From Paenibacillus sp. LHD-38 (GTDB lineage: Bacteria > Bacillota > Bacilli > Paenibacillales > Paenibacillaceae): DNA of 33,935 bases. Numbering within the stretch: position 1 is the stretch's first letter; the number at the start of each line of letters is the position of its first letter. The DNA lies in assembly GCF_031157315.1 (NCBI RefSeq), contig NZ_JAVIFU010000060.1, positions 1 to 33,935 on the forward strand. The letters are read 5' to 3'. Below are positions 1-7,278 of this stretch, piece after piece. The notes beneath the pieces were generated by a model. The model saw only the letters and a list, made by a program, of their open reading frames with translations. It searched no databases and was not told the origin of the DNA. Made by a program: the position numbers and the translations under genes.

Positions 1-44
1 GCCGCCAGCGTTCGTCCTGAGCCAGGATCAAACTCTCCAAATGG
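1..44 (-). rRNA. rrs: 16S ribosomal RNA, 5' end (partial)
   Basis: Read on the minus strand, this is the universal start of bacterial 16S rRNA, containing AGAGTTTGATCCTGGCTCAG followed by the conserved GACGAACGCTGGCGGC. The gene runs off the left edge of the window, so only about 44 bases are present. The mature 5' end is placed by comparison with known 16S genes and may be off by a few bases. Confidence 0.97.
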
Positions 45-83
45 AAGTTTTCGCATCGACGCGATGTCGATGAGAAAAGCTTC
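44..83 (-). other. Hairpin in the 16S rRNA leader
   Basis: A long imperfect inverted repeat lies immediately upstream of the mature 16S end, with a perfect 7-bp core (CATCGAC/GTCGATG, 54-60 and 66-72) extended by GAAGTTTTC against GAAAAGCTTC. Structures here usually take part in pre-rRNA folding and processing; that role is inferred. A smaller inverted repeat (CGATCC/GGATCG, 124-139) lies further up the leader. Confidence 0.55.
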
Positions 84-160
84 ATGTGTTTGAAATGCTC
101 ATTACTTTTTATCGCTTTTCTAACGATCCGTTAGGATCGTAAGGGCAGTTATTACTCGTT

Positions 161-180
161 GTTCAGTTTTCAAAGAGCAA
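161..180 (-). promoter_or_regulatory. rrn boxA antitermination element
   Basis: The minus strand reads TTGCTCTTTGAAAACTGAAC. This matches the conserved boxA motif of Bacillus-type rRNA leaders (TGCTCTTTGAAAACT), where Nus factors load onto RNA polymerase to prevent premature termination. Its position between the promoter and the 16S gene is as expected. Confidence 0.8.
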
Positions 181-222
181 TCTTTTTTCTTTCGTTCCGG
201 TGTGTTTCTTGGCCGGAATAAG

Positions 223-252
223 AATATACCATGGACAAGACTAGTAATGCAA
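223..252 (-). promoter_or_regulatory. rRNA operon promoter
   Basis: The minus strand has a -35 TTGCAT (247-252), an 18-base spacer and a -10 TATATT (223-228), followed by an AT-rich start region. It lies about 180 bases upstream of 16S and upstream of boxA, as usual for sigma-A rrn promoters. No second tandem promoter is obvious. Confidence 0.6.
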
Positions 253-306
253 GTGTTTTTTCAAAATAAATAATAATAGCTTTAAAAGCTCTATGTTTCA
301 TGTTTA

Positions 307-347
307 TACAGAATAGAAGATTCACGATAGAAAGCTTCTATTCTGTA
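307..347 (-). terminator. Hairpin downstream of the dGTPase gene
   Basis: A perfect 13-bp inverted repeat (307-319 and 335-347) with a 15-base loop lies 33 bases past the dGTPase stop codon and before the rRNA promoter. It would insulate the rRNA operon from readthrough. The sequence after it is AT-rich but lacks a clean run of T, so intrinsic termination is likely rather than certain. Confidence 0.5.
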
Positions 348-379
348 AGCAATCATGATTGACCAGTCCTTAAGATACG

Positions 380-1693
380 CTAGATATCGAAAAGCCTGCC
401 GCCTGCCGCTTCATATAAACGCGAATACATTTTCAAAGCATAGGTATCCGTCATCCCAGCTATGTAATCGCAAACTAACCTTGCATTTCGCTTGTCGGAG
501 GTTTTACTCCAGCTAGCCTTTTCATCCTCAGGCAGCAGATTTTTATCGTTCAGCATCGCATCGAACAGCTTTTCGATAATTTTGCCTCCTCGCCATTCGA
601 AGGTTTGCACCTTCTGCGAGAAAATGACATGATCCACGACGAGTGTTTTCAAATCCTCCAGCAGCTGCATCGCTTCTTCGGCGATGACCGCCTTATACCG
701 CAGTCTATTAGAAGAAAAGGCCGGCTGCGCATCCTTTATCGTTATTTCATGAATAAAGCCGGATACTAAATCAGCAAAGAAACGCTTTGTCTGCTTGTTT
801 TTATCGCTGTCATTGTCCAAGAAAATCCGCAGCGATTCGGCTATCCGCTCCGATGAAATCGATTTATGCCGCTCGACCACCTCGCATAGATCATCCCTTT
901 TGATCAAATTCAGCTGAAAGGCATCCTCTAAATCATAGGTGGCATAAGCAATATCGTCAGCCAGCTCAATGATCGAGCATTCAAAGGTTTTGTTTAACGT
1001 TTTTCTATGCTTTCCGGCCTGAGGCTCGGATATTTGTGTGAAATACGCCTTCTCCTCTGGCGAAAATGCTTCCAGCACCCATTCAAACACAGGCTCATCC
1101 TCTTCAAATATGCTGCTTTTGGGCGGTTTGCCTGCTACATCCGGATTATTTACCCGATTCATGCTGGCAGGATATTTTAGAATGGACAGTAAAGAAGCCC
1201 TGGTTAGATCAAGTCCCGCTTCCCTATCCCCTTCTCTGCTGGTCAATAATCGAAACGTATGCGCATTCCCTTCAAAATTAAGATCAAAAGCTCTCATGCA
1301 TTTGTTCAACGCACGCTCTCCTTGGTGGCCAAACGGCGGATGGCCCAAATCATGGGCCAACGCGGCTGCTTCTATAAGAGAGGTATCTATTTTGCTATCC
1401 GCATCATTAAAGATATTGTTTTTTTCATTTAACGTTGTGGCAATTCCTCTGGCAATTTGAGATACTTCAAGGGAATGGGTGAGGCGCGTGCGATGAAAAT
1501 CCCCTTCGGTGATTCCGATGACTTGCGTCTTGGATTGCAAACGGCGAAACGCCGCCGAATGGATGACCCTGCCGAAATCGCGCTCAAAGTCGTCCCGGAT
1601 CGAAACCCGCTGCTTCGCATTTTCCGTATTGATATGCCGCTCTATATCTTTTTCATTATAGAATGGGTTAAAAGGATGATTAGTTAGAATCAT
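380..1693 (-). CDS. dgt: Deoxyguanosinetriphosphate triphosphohydrolase (dGTPase, HD superfamily)
   Basis: The product (437 residues) is a dNTP triphosphohydrolase that splits dGTP to deoxyguanosine and tripolyphosphate and so helps control dNTP pools. The start carries the family signature around RDDFERDFGRVIHSAAFRRL (33-52). The HD metal site is visible: His73 in RLTHSLEV, His114-Asp115 in AHDLGHPPFGH, and a later Asp in ELADDIAYATYD. Length fits the family (about 430-500). The ATG start has a GGGAG ribosome binding site seven bases upstream. It is transcribed alone toward the rRNA operon and diverges from the guanylate-kinase-like gene. Some relatives contribute to phage restriction by draining dNTPs, but nothing here singles this one out for that role. 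Confidence 0.93.
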   Translation of the reverse strand: MILTNHPFNPFYNEKDIERHINTENAKQRVSIRDDFERDFGRVIHSAAFRRLQSKTQVIGITEGDFHRTRLTHSLEVSQIARGIATTLNEKNNIFNDADSKIDTSLIEAAALAHDLGHPPFGHQGERALNKCMRAFDLNFEGNAHTFRLLTSREGDREAGLDLTRASLLSILKYPASMNRVNNPDVAGKPPKSSIFEEDEPVFEWVLEAFSPEEKAYFTQISEPQAGKHRKTLNKTFECSIIELADDIAYATYDLEDAFQLNLIKRDDLCEVVERHKSISSERIAESLRIFLDNDSDKNKQTKRFFADLVSGFIHEITIKDAQPAFSSNRLRYKAVIAEEAMQLLEDLKTLVVDHVIFSQKVQTFEWRGGKIIEKLFDAMLNDKNLLPEDEKASWSKTSDKRNARLVCDYIAGMTDTYALKMYSRLYEAAGGRLFDI

Positions 1694-1790
1694 AGGCTCG
1701 CTCCCAGCTGAATTCGTTTAGAGCCATTTTAGCAATATATGGGCTTTATTGTAAGCAAATGTTGAAGAGATAATAAAGGAGAGCTAGCGC

Positions 1791-2354
1791 TTGGGAAATA
1801 TATTCGCATTTTATGGACCGTCCGCGTCAGGAAAGTCCGAAATTCAAAAAGAGCTGGCAAACAGCGGCTATCCAAAAATCATAACAGCTACGACAAGATC
1901 CCCGAGACCGCATGAGGAAAACGGGGTCCATTATATTTTCATGACAACTGCACAATTCGAGCAAGAGCTTGAGGCCGGCTCCTTTATCGAGTGGACCAAT
2001 TACAACGGGCATTATTACGGCACTTTAAAATCCAGTATCGAAGAGGTGCTGAGTCAAAATGGCAAGGCTCATATCGTTCTGGATCTGGCCGGCGTGCTCG
2101 CTCTCAAACAGCTGTACAGCGGTACCGTTGCCATCTACATAGGCGCTGACATTGAAACGATTACGAGAAGGCTTACGCTTAGAGGAAGTCTGACGGAAGA
2201 AATGGTTAACCGAATACAAAGAGCGGAGCAAGTCGAATTAAGCAGCGCCTATACGCAGCATGCCGATGAAATCGTCTGGAATCATGACGGCGTTGATTTT
2301 GATGATACGATGCGGCGAATACAGGAAATCATAGCAGCCGATCAATCGCAATAA
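1791..2354 (+). CDS. Guanylate kinase-like protein
   Basis: The 187-residue product resembles guanylate kinase, which transfers phosphate from ATP to GMP or dGMP. It has a P-loop GPSASGKS (residues 9-16), a GMP-binding segment TATTRSPRPHEENGVHYIF, and FIEWTNYNGHYYGT, all in the family order. The P-loop differs from the common GPSGVGKG form, and the usual rpoZ/remA neighbours of housekeeping gmk are absent. It may therefore be a second, specialised paralogue. The start is TTG, chosen because AAAGGAGAG sits eight bases upstream. It stands alone and ends in a strong terminator. Nucleotide-kinase fold is confident; exact substrate is less so. Confidence 0.82.
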   Translation: MGNIFAFYGPSASGKSEIQKELANSGYPKIITATTRSPRPHEENGVHYIFMTTAQFEQELEAGSFIEWTNYNGHYYGTLKSSIEEVLSQNGKAHIVLDLAGVLALKQLYSGTVAIYIGADIETITRRLTLRGSLTEEMVNRIQRAEQVELSSAYTQHADEIVWNHDGVDFDDTMRRIQEIIAADQSQ

Positions 2355-2360
2355 TTGCAA

Positions 2361-2407
2361 AGAAAGAGCTCTCCTGCCCAAAATGGGTAAGAGAGCTCTT
2401 TCTTTTA
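2361..2407 (+). terminator. Bidirectional rho-independent terminator
   Basis: A perfect 13-bp stem (2361-2373 and 2391-2403) encloses a smaller CCCA/TGGG stem and is followed by a T-rich tail. It lies between the guanylate-kinase-like gene and the oppositely oriented oxidoreductase remnant, so it could serve both strands. Confidence 0.85.
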
Positions 2408-2414
2408 ACTACAT

Positions 2415-3163
2415 TTACTGTTCAACTTGAACCCAGCGCTCTTCTTTATGGCTCTTTAGGATTGCTTCCATTATGCACATGGACACATGCCCGTCTTCGA
2501 AGGTCGCGAAATTCGCCTTATCCTTGAGAGGATCTTTGCCTTCTCGTATGAAGGTGTAATATTTCAGCATCATATTTTTTACCGAATCCGGCCAGCCTTC
2601 CGTATGCCCGCCCGGATGATGGATTGACGGTCTAGATTCTCCGTATGGATAGGAATGTCCTCGTACTCCTCATCTGCCTGATCCTCATCGCTTCCGCTGA
2701 ATGTATCCGCATGGGATATGGGCTTTTTTCGATGGGGATGGACGGTCCATAAATCGGCGAACACTTGCGAGATCTTCTTGCCCGTCACATATTGGACGGT
2801 ATCGCACCAATGCGATCCGATATCCGCGACAGCCCGCGACCTGCCTCCTGTCTTATCCTCCAACCGCCAATTGTAATCCGTCTCGTAAAGCAGCCAATCT
2901 TGAAGATAGCTGCCATGGACCATATTGATCCTACCGAATTCATTTTGCTTCACCATCTCCGATAGCTGCTTCATCATCGGAAACTGGGGATAGTAAAAAA
3001 ATAACCTCGTGCACGATACCATGCTTGCGCGCCAATGCCAGCAGTTCCCTTGATTCGGCGCTCGACATCGCCAAAGGCAATGATTCGGCGTACAGTTGTG
3101 TAAGACATCAATGTCAGGATTTCGAAGCATTTCCCTATCATCGTAAACATTGATTTATCCGAC
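2415..3163 (-). pseudogene. Gfo/Idh/MocA-family oxidoreductase remnant
   Basis: Pieces of an NAD(P)-dependent sugar-type oxidoreductase can be read in different minus-strand frames. They are DDREMLRNPDIDVLHNCTPN near the 5' end, then FYYPQFPMMKQLSEMV, then GGRSRAVADIGSHWCDTVQY, then a C-terminus ending KEERWVQVEQ at 2415. At least two frameshifts are visible, one at a T-run near 2995-3001 and one near 2620. A block between the PNH motif and SRELLALARKHG, which normally carries the EKP-containing segment, is missing. The N-terminal nucleotide-binding start is absent. This gene cannot make a working enzyme. It probably belonged to a sugar-catabolic cluster with the LacI-type remnant next to it. 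Confidence 0.8.
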
Positions 3164-3231
3164 ATGAACATGAGCGGCTTAAGAAATCCGTTCCATGCTC
3201 CCATGAACACGAAGTTCGTCTTCGCTGCTAA

Positions 3232-3456
3232 AGCAGGTACAGCAAGCCGAATCGAGTCGCTTCTTATCTTATCCAAAGCGATCGAGTAAAACCCGCCTAT
3301 TGCACGCCAGCGCTGACTACCGTTCATCAACGTATATACGAGCTCGGCTTTCAGGCCGCTCAAATCCTCATCGATCTGTTAGAGAGGGAAGAAGCGATTC
3401 ATCATGTCATGCTTCCTACCGAGCTAATTAAACGAGACAGCGTTCGCAAAATGTAG
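3232..3456 (+). pseudogene. LacI-family transcriptional regulator, C-terminal remnant
   Basis: The plus strand encodes a typical LacI-family C-terminus: CTPALTTVHQRIYELGFQAA, then QILIDLL, then VMLPTELIKRDSVRKM before the stop at 3454-3456. LacI effector domains end in just this pattern (P-LTTV-Q, G-A--L, LP-EL--R-S). The frame is broken near 3286 and closes at a stop at 3229, and the helix-turn-helix and most of the effector domain are gone. The upstream end abuts the broken 5' end of the divergent oxidoreductase remnant, as if one deletion removed the starts of both genes. Confidence 0.75.
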
Positions 3457-3503
3457 CTTCAGGTTTATAAAGATGCTCCCCGCATCTATGAACGCACCTT
3501 GTT

Positions 3504-3560
3504 CCAAACAACAAACAGGAGTCTGCAGATAGCAGACTCCTGTTTGTTGTTTGGTCAGTA
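3504..3560. terminator. Bidirectional terminator, perfect 23-bp stem
   Basis: A perfect 23-bp inverted repeat (3504-3526 and 3532-3554) with a five-base AGATA loop has a GC-rich inner stem (GGAGTCTGC) flanked by T-rich GTTTGTTGTTTGG. It sits just past the end of the SWIM gene and faces the end of the LacI remnant, as expected for a shared terminator. Confidence 0.8.
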
Positions 3561-3590
3561 TTGCGCGATTATATGTCCATACGACCGCCT

Positions 3591-4379
3591 CTACTGCGAT
3601 TTTCTTCTTGTCTTCTTCACTTCTGCCGCCTTGCTTTTCTCTGCCTCCCCCATGTCTATCTCAATACCGAACACATCCGAAATGTCGGCGTCCTCCATAA
3701 CACGGCGTCCTCTTCCCTTCGATTTTTCAAGCATTGCTTGCGACTTCTGCGTTAATGATACTGAAATAAGCTCATCCACATTAACGCCTCGAAGCATAAA
3801 AAACAAAGCAGAATCCTCGTCAAAACGAGCCCCAACACCATATAGCATCGCTGCCACATGCTTGCACATTCTCGCCGAGTCCGGACAGCTGCATGCCAGC
3901 GTAATTTCCTTCGGGGAGGGAAACAAGCCCTTGCCCTTCACTGTAAACAGCTCAGAGAGCCCTTTCGGGAATTTTCCCGATATGAGCTCCTGCAGCGAAT
4001 CGATTTTCCCCGCGCACTCCGTCACGACCGCTTGCCAGGTTTCTTTCGACAGAGGGACAATCGCAATTTCTACCTTATACGGCTTTGAAGAGCTGCCTTG
4101 TACGAGACCTGCTATCTTGCCCTGCGTAATTTGCAGGTCCAGCACTGCTCCATGCCGGACATAGCTGCGTCCGCGCTCGATTCGATTCGAATAATCCGAG
4201 TAGCTCTCCAGGTTTTCACTCCATGCTTTTCCCCACCAAGTTCTCGTGATCGTTCTGCCGGTAATGACAACTGGCGCAATGGCTGCATTTTTTTTCTTCA
4301 GTTTCTCGACAGCCTTCTCTGCCCTTTTCTTCTTCTCCGCAACCGGAACATAGGCTGGAAATTCATTATAAAATGCCAT
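3591..4379 (-). CDS. SWIM zinc-finger protein
   Basis: The product (about 262 residues) carries a SWIM zinc-binding motif, CxC-x6-CxH, in ACSCPDSARMCKHVAA (Cys163, Cys165, Cys172, His174 from the chosen start). SWIM modules bind zinc and are thought to mediate DNA or protein contacts. Proteins of this type are often encoded next to a SNF2 helicase, as here. The N-terminus contains TWWGKAWSENLESY, common in this family; the C-terminus is basic (KKTRRKSQ). The ATG at 4377-4379 was preferred over an upstream TTG because GGGGAGGG lies eight bases before it. It follows the SNF2 gene with a gap of about 20 bases, so the two are an operon. Exact function is unknown. Confidence 0.85.
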   Translation of the reverse strand: MAFYNEFPAYVPVAEKKKRAEKAVEKLKKKNAAIAPVVITGRTITRTWWGKAWSENLESYSDYSNRIERGRSYVRHGAVLDLQITQGKIAGLVQGSSSKPYKVEIAIVPLSKETWQAVVTECAGKIDSLQELISGKFPKGLSELFTVKGKGLFPSPKEITLACSCPDSARMCKHVAAMLYGVGARFDEDSALFFMLRGVNVDELISVSLTQKSQAMLEKSKGRGRRVMEDADISDVFGIEIDMGEAEKSKAAEVKKTRRKSQ

Positions 4380-4398
4380 CCCATTATCCCTCCCCAAA

Positions 4399-7089
4399 TT
4401 ATATCGTCAGCTTCATTAATTCCATAATTTGTTCATTATCCATCTCCGTAATCCAGCTCTCCTGAATATCCGGAACAATTTCGTTTGAAAGCTTCATTTT
4501 TGCTTCGATCATCAAATCAATTTTCTCTTCAATCGTGCCCTCCGTAATAAACTTATGAACGATAACATTTTTTTGCTGGCCGATTCGGAATGCCCGATCT
4601 GTCGCCTGGTTCTCGACAGCCGGGTTCCACCATCTATCGAAATGGATTACGTGATTGGCTGAGGTTAGATTCAGTCCCACACCGCCCGCTTTAATAGAAA
4701 GCACCATGAATGGCACATATTCTTTACTCTGAAACTCCGCTACAATCTCTTTGCGCTTATTAACCGCCGTCTCGCCATGCAGCACAAGCCCCCTATGCTG
4801 AAAAATCTCTTCAAGGAAGGAGCGAAGCGACTCCGTTATTTCTTTGAATTGTGTAAAAATAATAACTCGCTCGCGCTTCTCGTAGATTGTCTCGCAAATT
4901 TCTCTCAGCCTTGCGTACTTCCCGCTCTCATCCTCTGCGAATACCTGCTGGCCTAAATATTGATCGGGATGATTGCATATTTGCTTGAACTTCATTAACG
5001 CTGCAAGCACGAGCCCCTTGCGCTGTATGCCTTCCTCTGCCGACTCGATCTTGCGCTGCAGCTCCTGCACGAGCTTATTGTAAAGCACAACCTGTTTTTT
5101 CGTTAATGTCGAATAGGTTTTCATCTCTATTTTATCCGGCAAATCGTTAATAATGGTTTTGTCTGTCTTCAGCCTTCTAAGAATGAATGGACTGACGACT
5201 TTCTTCAATCTCGTGTAGCCATTATCAGACTCGCGCATGCTCTTCGTAAACTGCGTAAACTCCTTGGCAGTGCCGAGCAAGCCCTTGTTCAAAAAATCGA
5301 ACAAAGACCATAAATCGGATAACCGGTTTTCTATCGGCGTACCTGTCATGGCGATCTTATAAGACGCTTTTATTTGCTTCACCAGCTTCGTCTGCTTCGT
5401 GCCCGGATTTTTAATGGCCTGAGCCTCGTCCAATATTAACGTATCCCAAGCCCGATTCGTAAGCCATTCATATTTGGAGAGCATGCCGTATGTCGTAATA
5501 AACAACGCATGCTCCTTCAAGCTTCCGCCATGCTCAGATATTTCCTTATTCTCAGAGGGATGGTACACATAATATTTCAACGAGGGAGCAAACTTCCCGA
5601 TCTCGCTCATCCAGTTTCCGATAAGTGATGCCGGAACGACCAGCAAAGCCTTCTCCTCTTTTCTCGTCCGTACAAAATTCAACAGGGCGATGACCTGTAT
5701 CGTTTTGCCGAGTCCCATATCATCAGCAAGGCATGCGCCTAGACCAAGCGTTTTCATAAAATATAACCAGCCAACGCCCCGCTCCTGATATTCGCGCAGG
5801 CTCGCATGAAAATCCCCCCCCGCGGAGACAATCGATTCTATCTCCTCCGGATGCGTCAGACGGTTCATAACCGATTCAAGCCATTGCCCATTCGTCACAT
5901 CCAGCTCTACTGCTTCCTCGGAAATGTCGAGCATTTTGCTTGCGTTCAGTTGAAGCCGCATCGCATCAACAAGGCTAAGTCCGGAATCATCCATCACCCG
6001 CTGAGCCTGCTCATAGGCTTTGAGCGCTTCCTGCAGCCGCTTGTGGTTGACCTCTACCCACTTGCCCTTAATAAACGCGAGTCCTTCTTCTTCTGCCATG
6101 AGCTGCTTCAGCTCATGGGCAGAAATCGTTTCTCCGCCCAGCCATAGCTCGGCGTCAAAGCTTATTAACGCATCTATATTTACATGAGATGGCTGCTTAT
6201 CGCCTACACTCACTGTCAGCTTGAGCACATCCGACTTATTTCTCCACCACTTGGGAATGCGGCACAAAATACCTGCTTCCTCATAAAGCAATACTTCTCT
6301 TAGAAACGTGTATGCCTCATCTGCCGTCAAGCCGATCGGATAAAAAATATCCCCTGATTCAATCAGCTCGGCGATGAATGCACTTTTCTCCGAAGCTTTA
6401 TGGACTGTCGATAGCAACTCCAGCAGCTTTCTGCTATTTTCGCCGTATTCCTGCAGCGCATTTTTTAACGGAAGATGCTTTGACTTGCCATTCGCGGAAA
6501 GTTCAGCCGCATAGGTCGATAAGAAGGAGAAAGGAAGATCCCCCTCCTTCTTGTTCTCTACCAGATGGAAATACACTCGTCCCGCCATATGAACAGGCGC
6601 ATCGCTGTCCATGAACAGCTGTGAAATGCTGCCACCATAGCTCTGAATTCGATTTGCAAAGGCGCTATGGAGCGCTGCCCAAGCCTTTTCCAACCAGCTG
6701 GAGTTCAAATATTGTGAGCCTAATAAATAAGGCGCATTTTCCAAAATTTCATTGATTTCTTCATCCGCAAGCTCTACAAGGACTTTCTCTCGCAATACTT
6801 CCAAATCCGGATTTTGAGCAAGCCTTCTAACAAAGGAAGCAGCGATGCGTATGAGGTAGCTCAGCGATTCCGACATCGCTTCCGTGCTTTTCGTCATTCC
6901 AAGCCAGAACCAGAATTGCTCTGCATGCTGGTGGTAATGCGTATCTATTGCAGCCTGCACAGCAAGCGTATGACTATCCAGCTTCTTGGTTGCGGTCTGC
7001 CAATCCAGCGCAAACAACCCATCTTGTTGAATAATCGCAATGAGCTGTTTATTGGGGCTGTCCCCACTATGATTCGTGTCAGTCGACAT
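4399..7089 (-). CDS. SNF2-family DEAD/DEAH helicase
   Basis: The product (about 896 residues) is a SNF2-family ATPase that would translocate on double-stranded DNA. The N-terminal half is the SNF2-associated region typical of bacterial members. The motor follows: ADDMGLGKT near residue 457, LILDEAQ near 552, TGTPIENRLSDLW, and a C-terminal RecA-like lobe with SIKAGGVGLNLTSANHVIHF and ATDRAFRIGQ. All helicase motifs look intact. The ATG at 7087-7089 was chosen over the upstream MNVISK start because GGAG precedes it at a usable distance and nothing similar precedes the longer form. It pairs with the downstream SWIM gene. The role (repair, transcription or chromatin-like remodelling) cannot be read from sequence. 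Confidence 0.92.
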   Translation of the reverse strand: MSTDTNHSGDSPNKQLIAIIQQDGLFALDWQTATKKLDSHTLAVQAAIDTHYHQHAEQFWFWLGMTKSTEAMSESLSYLIRIAASFVRRLAQNPDLEVLREKVLVELADEEINEILENAPYLLGSQYLNSSWLEKAWAALHSAFANRIQSYGGSISQLFMDSDAPVHMAGRVYFHLVENKKEGDLPFSFLSTYAAELSANGKSKHLPLKNALQEYGENSRKLLELLSTVHKASEKSAFIAELIESGDIFYPIGLTADEAYTFLREVLLYEEAGILCRIPKWWRNKSDVLKLTVSVGDKQPSHVNIDALISFDAELWLGGETISAHELKQLMAEEEGLAFIKGKWVEVNHKRLQEALKAYEQAQRVMDDSGLSLVDAMRLQLNASKMLDISEEAVELDVTNGQWLESVMNRLTHPEEIESIVSAGGDFHASLREYQERGVGWLYFMKTLGLGACLADDMGLGKTIQVIALLNFVRTRKEEKALLVVPASLIGNWMSEIGKFAPSLKYYVYHPSENKEISEHGGSLKEHALFITTYGMLSKYEWLTNRAWDTLILDEAQAIKNPGTKQTKLVKQIKASYKIAMTGTPIENRLSDLWSLFDFLNKGLLGTAKEFTQFTKSMRESDNGYTRLKKVVSPFILRRLKTDKTIINDLPDKIEMKTYSTLTKKQVVLYNKLVQELQRKIESAEEGIQRKGLVLAALMKFKQICNHPDQYLGQQVFAEDESGKYARLREICETIYEKRERVIIFTQFKEITESLRSFLEEIFQHRGLVLHGETAVNKRKEIVAEFQSKEYVPFMVLSIKAGGVGLNLTSANHVIHFDRWWNPAVENQATDRAFRIGQQKNVIVHKFITEGTIEEKIDLMIEAKMKLSNEIVPDIQESWITEMDNEQIMELMKLTI

Positions 7090-7212
7090 CTTGCATCCAC
7101 TCCATTTTGAAATAACGTTCATAACTGCTGCGTCTGCTCATTCCATCATAGCATAAACCTGTTTACCTTCGTATGTTATATACGGATCGTCTGGTGTAGT
7201 ATCTTCAGCGCG

Positions 7213-7260
7213 AAAAGACCGTCAAGGAACGTGAACGACATCCTGGACGGTCTTCTTTTT
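7213..7260. terminator. Terminator between the NERD and SNF2 genes
   Basis: The stem AAGACCGTC (7215-7223) pairs with GACGGTCTT (7246-7254), extended by AGGA/TCCT inside one mismatch. T-rich runs flank both sides. It lies just after the stop of the NERD gene on the minus strand. Confidence 0.75.
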
Positions 7261-7278
7261 TAAATAAATGGCTTTCGA

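Larger units (their letters stand above)
45..379 (-). other. rRNA leader and intergenic region, no protein gene
   Basis: This 335-base stretch holds the rRNA leader hairpin, boxA and promoter, then an AT-rich spacer up to the end of the dGTPase gene. No open reading frame with a ribosome binding site was seen. Confidence 0.8.

Noticed and set aside
1038..1460. Plus-strand 140-residue reading frame
   Set aside because: It is the complement of the well-supported dGTPase gene.
3499..4164. Plus-strand 221-residue reading frame
   Set aside because: It overlaps the SWIM gene on the other strand and begins inside the terminator hairpin.
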